Positions 1-8,355 of a DNA stretch of 42,091 bases are shown one piece after another. The stretch is taken from positions 1 through 42,091 of the forward strand of contig JAEZHM010000052.1 in the NCBI GenBank assembly GCA_023416585.1. The letters run 5' to 3'. How positions within the stretch are numbered: the stretch's first letter is position 1; each line of letters opens with the position of its first letter. The notes under the pieces are model-generated. The model made no database searches. It was not told the origin of the DNA and worked only from the letters and a program-made list of their open reading frames with translations. Position numbers and translations under genes: made by a program. This DNA comes from Bacillota bacterium (GTDB taxonomy: Bacteria; Bacillota; Clostridia; Christensenellales; Aristaeellaceae).

Positions 1-55
1 AAAGGTCGGCATTCTTCGAAAATGGCCTTGAGGCGCCCGTCAACACTACATATAT

Positions 56-131
56 GGGGCATTGGCACAGTTGGTAGTGCGCTACGTTCGCATCGTAGAG
101 GCCAGGGGTTCGAATCCCCTATGCTCCACCA
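56..131 (+). tRNA. tRNA-Ala (anticodon CGC)
   Basis: A complete cloverleaf can be drawn. The acceptor arm GGGGCAT pairs with ATGCTCC, the anticodon stem CTACG/CGTAG closes the seven-base loop TTCGCAT, giving anticodon CGC, and the T arm is CAGGGGTTCGAATCCCCT-like. The discriminator base A and the CCA end are encoded in the DNA. CGC reads the alanine codon GCG. A rho-independent terminator follows about 30 bases downstream, so this is probably a single-tRNA transcript. Confidence 0.96.
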
Positions 132-160
132 AATCAGTCAAGCGAAATTGATACAATGAG

Positions 161-188
161 AGACCGGTCAGCAATGACCGGTTTTTCA
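161..188 (+). terminator. Terminator downstream of tRNA-Ala
   Basis: Perfect stem ACCGGTCA / TGACCGGT with a GCAA loop, followed by TTTTTC. It is the natural end of the tRNA transcript. Confidence 0.85.
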
Positions 189-436
189 ATTTGTTATATG
201 TGCACACATGCCAATCTCGATTCGGCCTTTGGAATTAAATGAACCAAAACTCTGTCAAAAGGTGGCATTGCACGTCATTCCTAATCATTGAAATACAAAA
301 TGACTGCAATAATAGCAACCGGGGAAATGATATACAGCTGATTTTGTAGTATCATGCGTTTATATGCACTATGCATTCTTTGCACCATCGCATTTTAGTT
401 TCGATACGCCCAAATCATTACCGGAGGTCGACAGCC
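189..436 (+). other. Non-coding stretch upstream of the methyltransferase gene
   Basis: I see no coding region here. TTGAAA at 288-293 followed after 16 bases by TAATAG is a possible sigma-A promoter for the downstream gene, but the match is only fair. The ribosome site GGAGG at 423-427 belongs to the next gene. Confidence 0.4.
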
Positions 437-1372
437 ATGATTACATCCGCCGATATATCCAGCCGTTTTTGGAACCTTAAGCAAAAGCCGGCAGAAGAAT
501 TGAACCGTGAACAAGTTTTCATCGATGACATCATCGCAAAGGCACACGTTGAACGTGAGATATTCTCCCACCTTGAAGGAATTAAAACCGTATTCGACGG
601 TGGAGCTGGTTATGGCAGGTTTTCTATTCCGCTGGCCAAGCATGGGCTCGAAGTGACGCACTTTGACATTTCACTGCCTATGATTGAGGCGGCGAAGCAA
701 TTAGCCGCCGAAGCGGGTGCACTGGATAACATGCATTTTGTCCACGGCTCGCTGGAAGACCTAAGCTCCTATCAGGATGGCAGCTTTGATATGGTGCTAT
801 CGTTCGATGCGCCCATATCGTATACTTACCCAAACCACGAGCGTGTAATCGAAAATCTTGTGCGTATCTGCAGAAACCGTATTATTATCAGTGTATACTC
901 GCGGCTGGCATGGACATATCTGTTTGATCCTGCCCAAAAAGTGAAATACATTCTGAATCGGGATACGTCGGATCCGTTTGCGCGCTGGCAGATCGACGTT
1001 GGCGCGGCGCTGGTTCCAGACCACCGTCCCAATATGCAGGCCATACGTTCTTTTTTCAAAACAGGTCTGATGGAACCACCGGAAGTGACAGCGGAAGCTT
1101 ATGCCCGTGGTGAGACTCCCTGGCCGGTATCCTATGCCTTTATGCCTTATGAATTACAGTCTATCTTGGAGCGTTTGGGAACACATGATATACGCCTTGC
1201 CGGTCCAGGCGCGCTCTCACGATCCATTCCCGGCGATGTTCTTCGCAACATTATGAACGAAGCGGAACTACGGCAAGAGTTTTTAGATTTTTGTTATTGG
1301 TATGACAGTCAGCCTTGGTGCGCCGGAATGGGCAAAGATAACCTTGTAGTGAGTGCATGCATCCAAGCCTGA
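437..1372 (+). CDS. Class I SAM-dependent methyltransferase
   Basis: A 311-residue soluble protein with a Rossmann-type methyltransferase core. The glycine-rich SAM-binding motif I is FDGGAGYGRFSIPLA at about residues 52-66, followed by an acidic strand end (THFDIS) that would contact the SAM ribose, and an FDMVLSFDAP segment corresponding to motif IV. The C-terminal half has no motif that tells the substrate. An open frame extends 22 codons further upstream, but GGAGG lies nine bases before the ATG at 437, so I use that start. It is convergent with the next gene with a gap of only 23 bases. The family (Methyltransf_11/25-like) is clear; small molecule, lipid or natural-product substrates are all possible. 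Confidence 0.85.
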   Translation: MITSADISSRFWNLKQKPAEELNREQVFIDDIIAKAHVEREIFSHLEGIKTVFDGGAGYGRFSIPLAKHGLEVTHFDISLPMIEAAKQLAAEAGALDNMHFVHGSLEDLSSYQDGSFDMVLSFDAPISYTYPNHERVIENLVRICRNRIIISVYSRLAWTYLFDPAQKVKYILNRDTSDPFARWQIDVGAALVPDHRPNMQAIRSFFKTGLMEPPEVTAEAYARGETPWPVSYAFMPYELQSILERLGTHDIRLAGPGALSRSIPGDVLRNIMNEAELRQEFLDFCYWYDSQPWCAGMGKDNLVVSACIQA

Positions 1373-1395
1373 TGCTATAACCAAGTGGATAAGTA

Positions 1396-2331
1396 TCAAT
1401 CCCTCCATAATCTCATCGTCAGGCACCTGAGGCTTCCTCCACCTGCCAGAAGCGCATCAGGATGAAAGTGAATAAACTTTACACCCTCCTGTTCCAGCAG
1501 ATGAATTGTTTCTGGTTCGAGAGAAATATCATAATTGATGATAACGCCCTGGTCCAATGGTACAAAGGAGCATCCCCAACGTTTCTGCTCTTGGTCGGAT
1601 ACGGGAGCAAGATCTACATTGCGCGCCTTCATCCATGCTTTTATGTCAATGGATGTGCTTTTCTCCTTAGTGATCCAATATGTTTGCAGGAATGCGGGTG
1701 GATAATACACCATAAGGTGGTCGGTGATACGGTTAAGAACCATATCGGGATGCATAAACCTTCTGTCCTGCGGTATATATGCATAGATCACTTCCTCGAA
1801 ATAGTCAAGGATATAGTCGATGAATTTTTTGATGGAGTATTTGCTGTGGCGCTCCGTATCGGCAACGAATACTGTTTTTTCTGAAAGCAGGAGGCACCCT
1901 TCAAACTCCTCCCCCTCCATTGGTTCAAAGAGCGTTGGGATACCCAAATCAGTCAGCGCTTCCCGAACCACGATTTCCTCATGGCTGCGGCCCCTTGAGC
2001 ACATCTTGGAAACAATTGCTCCATGGCTGCTGATTACTGCCGTGTCATGCAGATAGGCCAGGTTTGGCAGCCGTTCCATAAGCTCGATGTTCCGGCTTAC
2101 ATGATCCGACATTCGATGCACTTGTACACCGTGTCCGGTTAACAGCTCGCCGTATTGATGGTGCTCTTGAAGGTATTTATCTACATCCGGCACTTTATCG
2201 AACAAAAAGAATCCCTTGTTTTCTTCCGTCACCTTTGGCAAGGATTTTTCCGGACAATGGAGCATAACGGTTTTCAGCCTGCCGAACTTTTCAATCCCAT
2301 AACGTATCTGCATCAACATACTGCCTTTCAT
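1396..2331 (-). CDS. Arginine deiminase / amidinotransferase-fold protein
   Basis: A 311-residue protein of the guanidino-group-modifying superfamily (arginine deiminase, DDAH, amidinotransferases). Visible signatures are YLHDTAVISSHGAIVSKM, which corresponds to the TRDPF-type segment of deiminases, a HPDMV segment carrying the catalytic His, and the C-terminal GGGSLRCLTMRL with the nucleophilic Cys. The usual EGGD substrate motif is changed to FEGCLLL, so the Asp that normally binds the guanidinium group is absent at that place. It is shorter than typical arcA deiminases (about 400 residues). No arcB or arcC genes are nearby, so an ADI energy pathway is not supported. The start is uncertain among ATGs at 2331, 2319 and 2313. 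Substrate unknown. Confidence 0.75.
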   Translation of the reverse strand: MKGSMLMQIRYGIEKFGRLKTVMLHCPEKSLPKVTEENKGFFLFDKVPDVDKYLQEHHQYGELLTGHGVQVHRMSDHVSRNIELMERLPNLAYLHDTAVISSHGAIVSKMCSRGRSHEEIVVREALTDLGIPTLFEPMEGEEFEGCLLLSEKTVFVADTERHSKYSIKKFIDYILDYFEEVIYAYIPQDRRFMHPDMVLNRITDHLMVYYPPAFLQTYWITKEKSTSIDIKAWMKARNVDLAPVSDQEQKRWGCSFVPLDQGVIINYDISLEPETIHLLEQEGVKFIHFHPDALLAGGGSLRCLTMRLWRD

Positions 2332-2356
2332 AGCGATTCACCATATGATTCCCAAT

Positions 2357-2387
2357 ATTAAAAATCCGAACCCTTTAAGTTCGGATT
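2357..2387 (-). terminator. Terminator after the YVTN propeller gene, just upstream of the deiminase-like gene
   Basis: On the minus strand the stem AATCCGAA/TTCGGATT (plus 2363-2387) is followed by TTTTTAA. It terminates the propeller gene transcript, but it ends only about 25 bases before the deiminase-like start, so it could also act as a leader attenuator for that gene. Confidence 0.75.
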
Positions 2388-2460
2388 CAATGTTGCAATT
2401 TTTATTGGATAACATTAAAAAATGTGGCAGGCTTACTCTACAGATTATTTGCCAATGGCA

Positions 2461-3495
2461 TCAGAGAATCGTCAAAAACGCCGGTGCAAATCCTACATTC
2501 ACGGTTGCGTATACCCTGTTCATCCGCGTATCGATGATAGACAAAGTGTCTTCAAACGAATTTGAGACGGCTGCCAGCCTTTCGTCTATGCTTACCGCTA
2601 AACCGTACGGTCCATTTCCTGCCTGGATTTTGCCAGTTTCCACACGGCTGAATACATCAAGCACTGAAACAGATTGATCCATGCGGTTTGCACAGTATAG
2701 CGTCCTGCCCCACTGGGTAAACGCAAGTCCTACCGGTTCGCCTGCAGTAGCAATAGTAGGCGACGAAAGCTCTGCAAGCTGAACATTGATAGGTGTGATG
2801 GAATTGCCGTCCTCATTGGAAACGAAGGCAAGCTGGTTGGTAGGGCTTATCTTCACATCCTCTGTGCCGGCCCCGGCTTTTAACACCTTTACAACAAGGT
2901 TGACGCCCAGATCAATTACTGCTATCTGAGCTGTATTTCTAAGGCTTACAAAAGCCAGCAGCCCATCGGTGGTAATATCGATCTGGAACCCTGTAGCGGG
3001 CAGAGGTATTTCCGTGACCTTTTGCAGGTTGTAGGCATCCAGCACGTACACGGACTGTTCACCATAGTGGACAACATACAAATACCGGCCATCCCTTGAT
3101 GTTTTCACCCCCGCAGGCTGCAATCCAACCTTTACAGTGTTGATGACCACATTATTCCTAAGTTCGATCACAGATATGGTGTTACTAGAAAAGTTGGAAA
3201 CATACGCCAAGTTGCGGTGCCTGTTGATATCAATGCCCAAAGGCCCAAGGCCGACGGTTATGTCCAGAAACTTTCTAGCTTCGATCAAATCCACTACAGC
3301 TACGCTATTTCCCGAAAAAATGCAAACATAGGCAAGAGGATGTCCCTTGCTTCTTGCCCGTGCAACTTCCATTGGGGCATCCGCCGCCTGAACGCTTGTG
3401 TATTCTGCTGGTTTTACGATCCGCTTAAGGTATTCATCCCGATTATCTAGCATAAAAGAACCGTTGAGGCTCTTTTCTGTCAATCCATCCGTCAC
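2461..3495 (-). CDS. YVTN-type seven-bladed beta-propeller protein
   Basis: A 344-residue protein built from seven repeats of about 40 residues. Each repeat contains a pattern like AYVSNFSSNTISVIEL, LYVVHYGEQSVYVLDA or LYCANRMDQSVSVLDV, the hallmark of the YVTN (40-residue) propeller family. No signal peptide or transmembrane segment is seen, so it would be cytoplasmic or released in a non-classical way. The start is GTG at 3495, chosen because GGGAGGGG lies seven bases upstream. A TATAAT box at plus 3539-3544 could be its -10 element, although no good -35 is visible. Function is unknown; such propellers serve as binding scaffolds, and no catalytic residues can be identified. Confidence 0.85.
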   Translation of the reverse strand: MTDGLTEKSLNGSFMLDNRDEYLKRIVKPAEYTSVQAADAPMEVARARSKGHPLAYVCIFSGNSVAVVDLIEARKFLDITVGLGPLGIDINRHRNLAYVSNFSSNTISVIELRNNVVINTVKVGLQPAGVKTSRDGRYLYVVHYGEQSVYVLDAYNLQKVTEIPLPATGFQIDITTDGLLAFVSLRNTAQIAVIDLGVNLVVKVLKAGAGTEDVKISPTNQLAFVSNEDGNSITPINVQLAELSSPTIATAGEPVGLAFTQWGRTLYCANRMDQSVSVLDVFSRVETGKIQAGNGPYGLAVSIDERLAAVSNSFEDTLSIIDTRMNRVYATVNVGFAPAFLTIL

Positions 3496-3524
3496 TATAC
3501 GTCCCCTCCCAAATCAAAAATAGT

Positions 3525-3553
3525 TTGACGGTGATTCCATTATATGTTCTAAT
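3525..3553 (+). promoter_or_regulatory. Candidate promoter for the GNAT gene (overlaps a minus-strand -10)
   Basis: TTGACG (3525-3530), a 17-base spacer and TCTAAT (3548-3553) fit a sigma-A promoter reading toward the acetyltransferase. The same interval carries TATAAT on the minus strand (3539-3544) pointing to the YVTN gene, so the two divergent promoters would overlap. Confidence 0.5.
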
Positions 3554-3658
3554 AACCCCAATGGTTCTTTTTACATTTCATGGTATTTGTGGAGTAGTGC
3601 TATTGGAAAAATACGTATGCAGTTTTAAGGCTCTTAACTCATCATCAGATGGTTCAAA

Positions 3659-4133
3659 ATGAGTACCGAAGAAATCATCATCAGGGTGGAAGACCCCCGC
3701 TCATCCGATGCCGTCCAATTGCTGATCGAACTGACGATGTGCTTGCAGTCCATTACGGGAGACGGAGGTCAAAGTTCCATCCATGTGGATGATGTGTTGT
3801 GCATTCCCCGCAGCCTGTTCGCCATAGCCCGTAATCTTAAGAAAGAAGCAATCGGCTGCGGAGCCTTCCGGCCCATGGATGAAAAATTGGCGGAGGTCAA
3901 GCGGATGTATGTGCGCAAAAGATCCTCCGGCGCGGGTTCGAAACTGCTTTTTCTTTTTGGAGCATCGGGCAGCTGAAATGGGTTATGAAGCACTGCTTCT
4001 TTCGACAAGGCTTGTAAACCAGGGAGCAGTATCTTTTTGTGAGCGGAATGGATACTTACGGATACCTAACTATGGCCGGTACCAGGGCAGGTCGGAAGCT
4101 GTGTGCTTTGAAAAGATACTACTACTTGATTAA
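3659..4133 (+). pseudogene. GNAT acetyltransferase split by a frameshift
   Basis: Two overlapping frames together make one GNAT N-acetyltransferase of about 158 residues, the normal size. The first frame ends in LAEVKRMYVRK...GAGSKLLF, the beta4 strand and acetyl-CoA pyrophosphate loop. The second frame continues with FLEHRAAEMGYEALLLSTR and the beta5-6 region ending FEKILLLD. The break lies in TTTTTCTTTTT at 3948-3958: removing a single T restores SKLLFFLEHRAAEMGYE. The substrate is unknown. Either the gene is inactivated, or the base is a sequencing error in a homopolymer. The ribosome site before ATG 3659 is weak. Confidence 0.8.
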
Positions 4134-4978
4134 ACAGTTTTTTTCGTTTAGTGATCGGTCCACCATACCCGTAATTGCATAGTAGCCAAACACGGTGATC
4201 ATCGTACCGGCCGCAAACCAGCCTGGTTTGACAATAATCACTCCCACTCTAAATAGAACGTAATCAAAAACAAACATCATTAGGAATATAAGGAATTTCA
4301 GGACAGCATGTGATTTCATACGGTACAATGGAATCAGCACCATAGTAATAAGAATACCATAAATGATGCTTGTTGCGGTATGATCCTTTGCTGCCTGATC
4401 AAACAGACCTAAGCTGTACCTGCGGATTTCAAGAAAATTCAACGTTGTTCCGATGGCGTTCCCACTGATGGCAAATATGCTGAGAAAGAGTGTAGAGAGA
4501 TAAATGAATCGTGAGGGATGTGCAAAGACCTTTCCATACCATTTTTTGACGATCCAGCTATAGATGAAGAATCCACCCAGCGTGTACCATGATTGATACC
4601 AGTTGTGAGCATAAACTCCAAGACGAACAAAAAGCACGTCGATCAGGAAGTAGACAATGGAAAAACCTATTTGCCACCAAAAATTCAAACCAAACACCGC
4701 CATCAGAACGGCGGAAGCGGATACGGAATATTGGGAGAAGAAGTTGCCGATCAGCGATTCGTGAAAGCTGTCGGATGCAATCTTGGGATAATAAGCATAG
4801 GCATCGGTGACAATCATTAAAAGCACTTCTAAAAAATATGTCATTCCCAGTACGGCAAAAAAGAATGCCAGTGTTTTTTTCGCTCGGAAGATTTTAACAA
4901 AATGATTGATACCATTGCTATGCTGATGATGGCCAGTGCAATATACCATACCGTGTTAGTCCAAAATAATATTTTCAT
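4122..4978 (-). CDS. Multi-pass membrane protein of unknown function, with a probable frameshift near the N-terminus
   Basis: The main frame (4122-4949) codes for about six to eight hydrophobic segments and ends in basic and polar residues (SLNEKNCLIK). A HNWYQSWYTLGG segment between helices is the most distinctive feature. In this frame the first 18 residues are hydrophilic and unlike a membrane protein. In another frame, starting at ATG 4978, the same DNA reads MKILFWTNTVWYIALAI, a natural first membrane helix. The two frames meet at an A7 run (plus 4874-4880); one extra A would join them. The gene is therefore either frameshifted or mis-sequenced there. It is divergent from the MATE gene. 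I do not recognise the family with confidence. Confidence 0.65.
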
Positions 4979-5105
4979 ACGGCTATTTTTCTCACCTTAT
5001 GTTGCATTAATCCGGAATAAAGGCAAGCCCTTCCCATTATGCGGAAAATATGCTATCCTGTTACAAAAGGTATTATACGGTATCATGAAAAGAGGATCAA
5101 TTTTA

Positions 5106-6488
5106 ATGACACGCGACAAGCAGTTCTATCGCACGATCTTTCGTATTGCCCTCCCCGTGGCGTTTCAATCTCTGATCTCCTTTTTAGTAGTGCTGGCAGA
5201 CGATATTATGGTTTCCTCCATGCCAGACGGTGTGACTGCCCAGGCAGCAGTATCCCAGGTGAATGCCGTGACAGCCTTTTATACCGCTACGCTTCTGGGA
5301 CTGGTGAGCGGTTCCGGTGTTTTGATCTCCCAATACTGGGGTAAGAATGACACTAAGCGCATCAAAATGATTTTTTCCATCGTCACCATGGTTTGCATTG
5401 CCGTTGCCGCGTTGTTTGTGCTCCTTCTGAACCTGTTTCCAAATGCCGTAATCGGCATGGTTGTTAAGGCAAAGGAACTGCAAACCGTAATGATGGCAAA
5501 GGATTATCTGACCATCGTATGCTTCAGTTATCTTCCCTTTGCCCTCACCGCCGCGCTGACGGGGATGCTTCGGGCTGTGGAAGTGGTGCGTGTGACGCTG
5601 TATGCCTCCATCGTTTCGCTGTTCACCAACATCGGGCTGAATTATATATTTATTTTCGGTAAGCTGGGTATGCCTGCTATGGGCGTTCAGGGCGCGGCTA
5701 TTGCAACGCTCATAGCCAGGATTGTGGAACTCGTGATCGTATGGCTTTACTCCTTCAAGGTGCAAAAAGCCATCGATATAAAGCCAAGGGAACTTGTCCG
5801 AACGGAAAAATGGGTCATCCGGGATTATATCCGTTATGGGCTGCCGGTGGGGATTACCGACATGCAATGGTCACTGGTCGGTATGCTAAAAGCTGTGATC
5901 ATCGGTCAAATGGGCACGATTTTCGCTGCCGCGAACAGCATCGCATCCGCCATGGCCAACCTTGGTACCATGTTCACATTTGCCTTGGCCGGCGGCGCCA
6001 GCGTGGTGGTTGGCAAGGCTGTGGGAGCTGGAGAGTATGACAAGGCTCGGGAGTATTCCAAGACGATACAGATCATGTTCTTTTTTATCGGCATTGTTAT
6101 GGCCGCGGTGGTCTATCTGCTTGGTACGCCTTTTACTATGCTCTATGGTTCCGCCAAAAATCCGGAGGTGTTTTCCTTAAGCACCTCCATGATCTCTCTG
6201 CTGGCCATAACGCTCGTCGGTACCAGCTATCACGCAAGCTGCTTTGTTGGCATCAACCGTGGTGCGGGTGACAGCCGTTTTGTAGCCATGGTCGACATGA
6301 TCTGCGGATGGCTGATCGTGCTGCCTGTAACGGCGCTGGCCGCCTTTGTATTCAAGGCTCCGCTGCCAATCGTTTTCCTCTGCACTAGAATCGACCAGTG
6401 CTTCAAATGGATCATTGCCTTCTTGCGCCTTAAGGGAAACAAATGGATCAAGAATGTAACCCGCGGCAGCGAGGCTACATCGGCATAA
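5106..6488 (+). CDS. MATE family multidrug/metabolite efflux transporter
   Basis: A 460-residue integral membrane protein with about twelve hydrophobic segments in two related halves, the usual MATE length and layout. N-terminal landmarks are FRIALPVAFQSLISFLV and DDIMVSSMPDG, and the second half starts near IRYGLPVGITDMQWSLVG. MATE proteins export cationic drugs, flavins or metabolites in exchange for Na+ or H+; the substrate cannot be told here. The open frame runs upstream through the neighbouring divergent gene, but AGAGGA at 5091-5096, nine bases before ATG 5106, marks the real start. A strong terminator follows directly, so it is transcribed alone. Confidence 0.92.
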   Translation: MTRDKQFYRTIFRIALPVAFQSLISFLVVLADDIMVSSMPDGVTAQAAVSQVNAVTAFYTATLLGLVSGSGVLISQYWGKNDTKRIKMIFSIVTMVCIAVAALFVLLLNLFPNAVIGMVVKAKELQTVMMAKDYLTIVCFSYLPFALTAALTGMLRAVEVVRVTLYASIVSLFTNIGLNYIFIFGKLGMPAMGVQGAAIATLIARIVELVIVWLYSFKVQKAIDIKPRELVRTEKWVIRDYIRYGLPVGITDMQWSLVGMLKAVIIGQMGTIFAAANSIASAMANLGTMFTFALAGGASVVVGKAVGAGEYDKAREYSKTIQIMFFFIGIVMAAVVYLLGTPFTMLYGSAKNPEVFSLSTSMISLLAITLVGTSYHASCFVGINRGAGDSRFVAMVDMICGWLIVLPVTALAAFVFKAPLPIVFLCTRIDQCFKWIIAFLRLKGNKWIKNVTRGSEATSA

Positions 6489-6504
6489 TTCGATATTTTT
6501 ACAG

Positions 6505-6537
6505 AAAAGCCGGGGGAGCACCCCGGCTTTTCTTGTT
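6505..6537 (+). terminator. Terminator after the MATE gene
   Basis: The stem AAAAGCCGGGG / CCCCGGCTTTT with a GAGCA loop is followed by a T-rich tail (TCTTGTTT). Confidence 0.9.
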
Positions 6538-6619
6538 TCAATCTGAATAAACTGGGCCGCGCACATGGCCTTTGCCGCGCATACATATATAAGGAGACTA
6601 CTCTCAAGGAGGAATCCAA

Positions 6620-7693
6620 ATGCGTTTGGAAGATTTCGACAGGCCAAGAGGCGTTGTATATATCATGACCAACAGCGCTGTAGAGAATGAAATTGTGGCC
6701 TTCCGCAGATTCAAAGATGGCAGACTTGCACTACGCGATTTTTTCCGCACCGGCGGTAGGGGTATTGATGGCGGCGTCGATCCGCTTTCGTCCCAGGGTT
6801 CGCTGATTCTGTCCCATTGCGGGCGGTTCCTGTTTAATGTGAATGCGGGCAGCAATACCATAACAAGCTTCCGTGTCATGCGGGATGGCGGGCTTGTGCG
6901 AGCCTCGGTTGTCAATTCAGGAGGGGTGCGGCCCAACAGTTTAACCCAGCACTGCGACATTTTGTACGTTTCCAATGTGGGCGACAGTGACGATAACATC
7001 GCCTCCAACATCACAGGCTTTACCATTGACCGCTGTGGCGTGTTGAGAAGGATCCGCGATTCCACGCGCCCACTCAGCACGCCCAATGCCCAACCGGCAC
7101 GGGTGCTGTTCAGCCCATGTGGTGATCAACTGTTGGTATCAGAAGTGAACACGAACAAGATCACCGTGTTTTCCATCAACCGCAATGGCACAGCCACGCT
7201 GCAGAAGGTGAACGATTCCAATGGTGCCGGTCCCTTCGGAATGGTATTCGGAAGATGCAATATACTGCTGGTAGCCGAATCTGTGGCTAATGCCCTTTCC
7301 TCTTATAGGCTGAACCCGGACGGCACGCTGACCGTGATCAGTGGCTCTGTATCCACCGAGCAGCAGGCTACTTGCTGGGTAGCAATATCTAGATCCGGGC
7401 GCTTCGCATATACCTCCAACACGGCCAGCGGCACCATATCCGTCTTCCGTGTCAGGGAGAATGGAATACTGACACTGTTGGAGAATGTACGCAGTACACG
7501 TGAAGAAAGACCTCGAGGCGAACCTATCGACAACGCTGTCAGTCCCAACGGGCGATTCTTTTATGTCCTCAATGGCAACCAGGGAACCATATCAGTTTTT
7601 GCAATCTGCGAAAACGGAAGATTGATGCGGATACAGGTTACAAGTGGAGTAGGCGTCCCGTTATTCGGTACCCAGGGATTGGCTGTGCGGTGA
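6620..7693 (+). CDS. Lactonase-family (6-phosphogluconolactonase-like) beta-propeller protein
   Basis: A 357-residue seven-bladed propeller of the lactonase family (Pgl/YkgB-like). Each blade shows the SPCGDQLLVSEVNTNKITVF or SRSGRFAYTSNTASGTISVF type pattern, followed by a turn such as NPDGTL or RENGIL. The family includes E. coli Pgl, which hydrolyses 6-phosphogluconolactone, but many members have no known activity. Several positions that are usually Gly/Asp are Cys here (SHCGR, DRCGV, SPCGD, FGRCN, ICENG), giving a Cys-rich propeller. There is no signal peptide. AAGGAGGA lies seven bases before the ATG. Nearby sugar-acid genes are absent, so a pentose-phosphate role is not supported by context. 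The SOD-like gene follows 116 bases later on the same strand. Confidence 0.85.
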   Translation: MRLEDFDRPRGVVYIMTNSAVENEIVAFRRFKDGRLALRDFFRTGGRGIDGGVDPLSSQGSLILSHCGRFLFNVNAGSNTITSFRVMRDGGLVRASVVNSGGVRPNSLTQHCDILYVSNVGDSDDNIASNITGFTIDRCGVLRRIRDSTRPLSTPNAQPARVLFSPCGDQLLVSEVNTNKITVFSINRNGTATLQKVNDSNGAGPFGMVFGRCNILLVAESVANALSSYRLNPDGTLTVISGSVSTEQQATCWVAISRSGRFAYTSNTASGTISVFRVRENGILTLLENVRSTREERPRGEPIDNAVSPNGRFFYVLNGNQGTISVFAICENGRLMRIQVTSGVGVPLFGTQGLAVR

Positions 7694-7809
7694 CAGAGGG
7701 CTCATCTCCGACACTCTTTATCAGCCATTTTTCTATCAAACTTAGGAAATCATTATATTGTGAATAGCAGGCATTCCCTGCACTTATCAATAAACCGGAG
7801 TTGAATACA

Positions 7810-8310
7810 ATGCTTATGAATGAAACAGGTATGACCGGCCCGGTCAGCCCGGCCAAAGCTATTGCCAATGTGGCGGGAAGCGCCGCCTTTCCCAGCATCC
7901 GTGGGACGGTGGTATTTAAGGAAGCTTTGGGAGGCACCAATGTGCAGGCTGATATCGCAGGCCTGCCCCAGACGACTTCCAATTTCTTTGCCTTCCACCT
8001 GCATTCGGGCAACTGCGGAGGCGGGCCCGTGACCAATCCCGACGGGACCATCAATTATTTCCCGCAGGCCGGCGCGCACTATAACCCTACCAATCAGCCC
8101 CATCCGGAGCACGCCGGCGACTTCCCCGTGCTGCTGGCGGCACCTACCAAAGGCGGTTCGGCGCATTTAAGCTTTTTCACCCCACGCATAACCGTATCTG
8201 ATGCAATCGGCAGGGCCGTGGTCATCCACCAGAACCCCGACGACTTCAGGTCACAGCCCTCCGGTGACTCTGGCACGGAGATCGCCTGCGGCAATGTGGT
8301 TGCAAGATAG
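7810..8310 (+). CDS. Cu/Zn superoxide dismutase family protein (catalytic Arg replaced)
   Basis: A 166-residue Cu/Zn SOD fold protein. All metal ligands can be placed: FHLH (two Cu His), GAHYNP (bridging His), HPEHAGDFP (two Zn His and the Zn Asp) and VVIHQNPDD (last Cu His). The two Cys of the structural disulfide are present (SGNCGGG and IACGN). The position of the catalytic Arg143 of human SOD1 (GSRLACG) reads GTEIACG, so it is Glu. No signal peptide is seen, unusual because most bacterial members are exported. An upstream TTG at 7801 is in frame, but GGAG at 7797-7800 is properly spaced only for ATG 7810. It may be a weak SOD or a copper/zinc-binding protein. Confidence 0.88.
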   Translation: MLMNETGMTGPVSPAKAIANVAGSAAFPSIRGTVVFKEALGGTNVQADIAGLPQTTSNFFAFHLHSGNCGGGPVTNPDGTINYFPQAGAHYNPTNQPHPEHAGDFPVLLAAPTKGGSAHLSFFTPRITVSDAIGRAVVIHQNPDDFRSQPSGDSGTEIACGNVVAR

Positions 8311-8318
8311 CGAAAAAA

Positions 8319-8354
8319 AAAACCGGGTCATCCGAAAAGGTGACCCGGTTTCCA
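8319..8354. terminator. Bidirectional terminator between the SOD-like gene and the decayed AAC(3) gene
   Basis: The perfect stem AAACCGGGTCA / TGACCCGGTTT is flanked by an A-rich run upstream and T-rich sequence downstream. It ends exactly between two convergent units and can serve both. Confidence 0.85.
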
Positions 8355-8355
8355 T

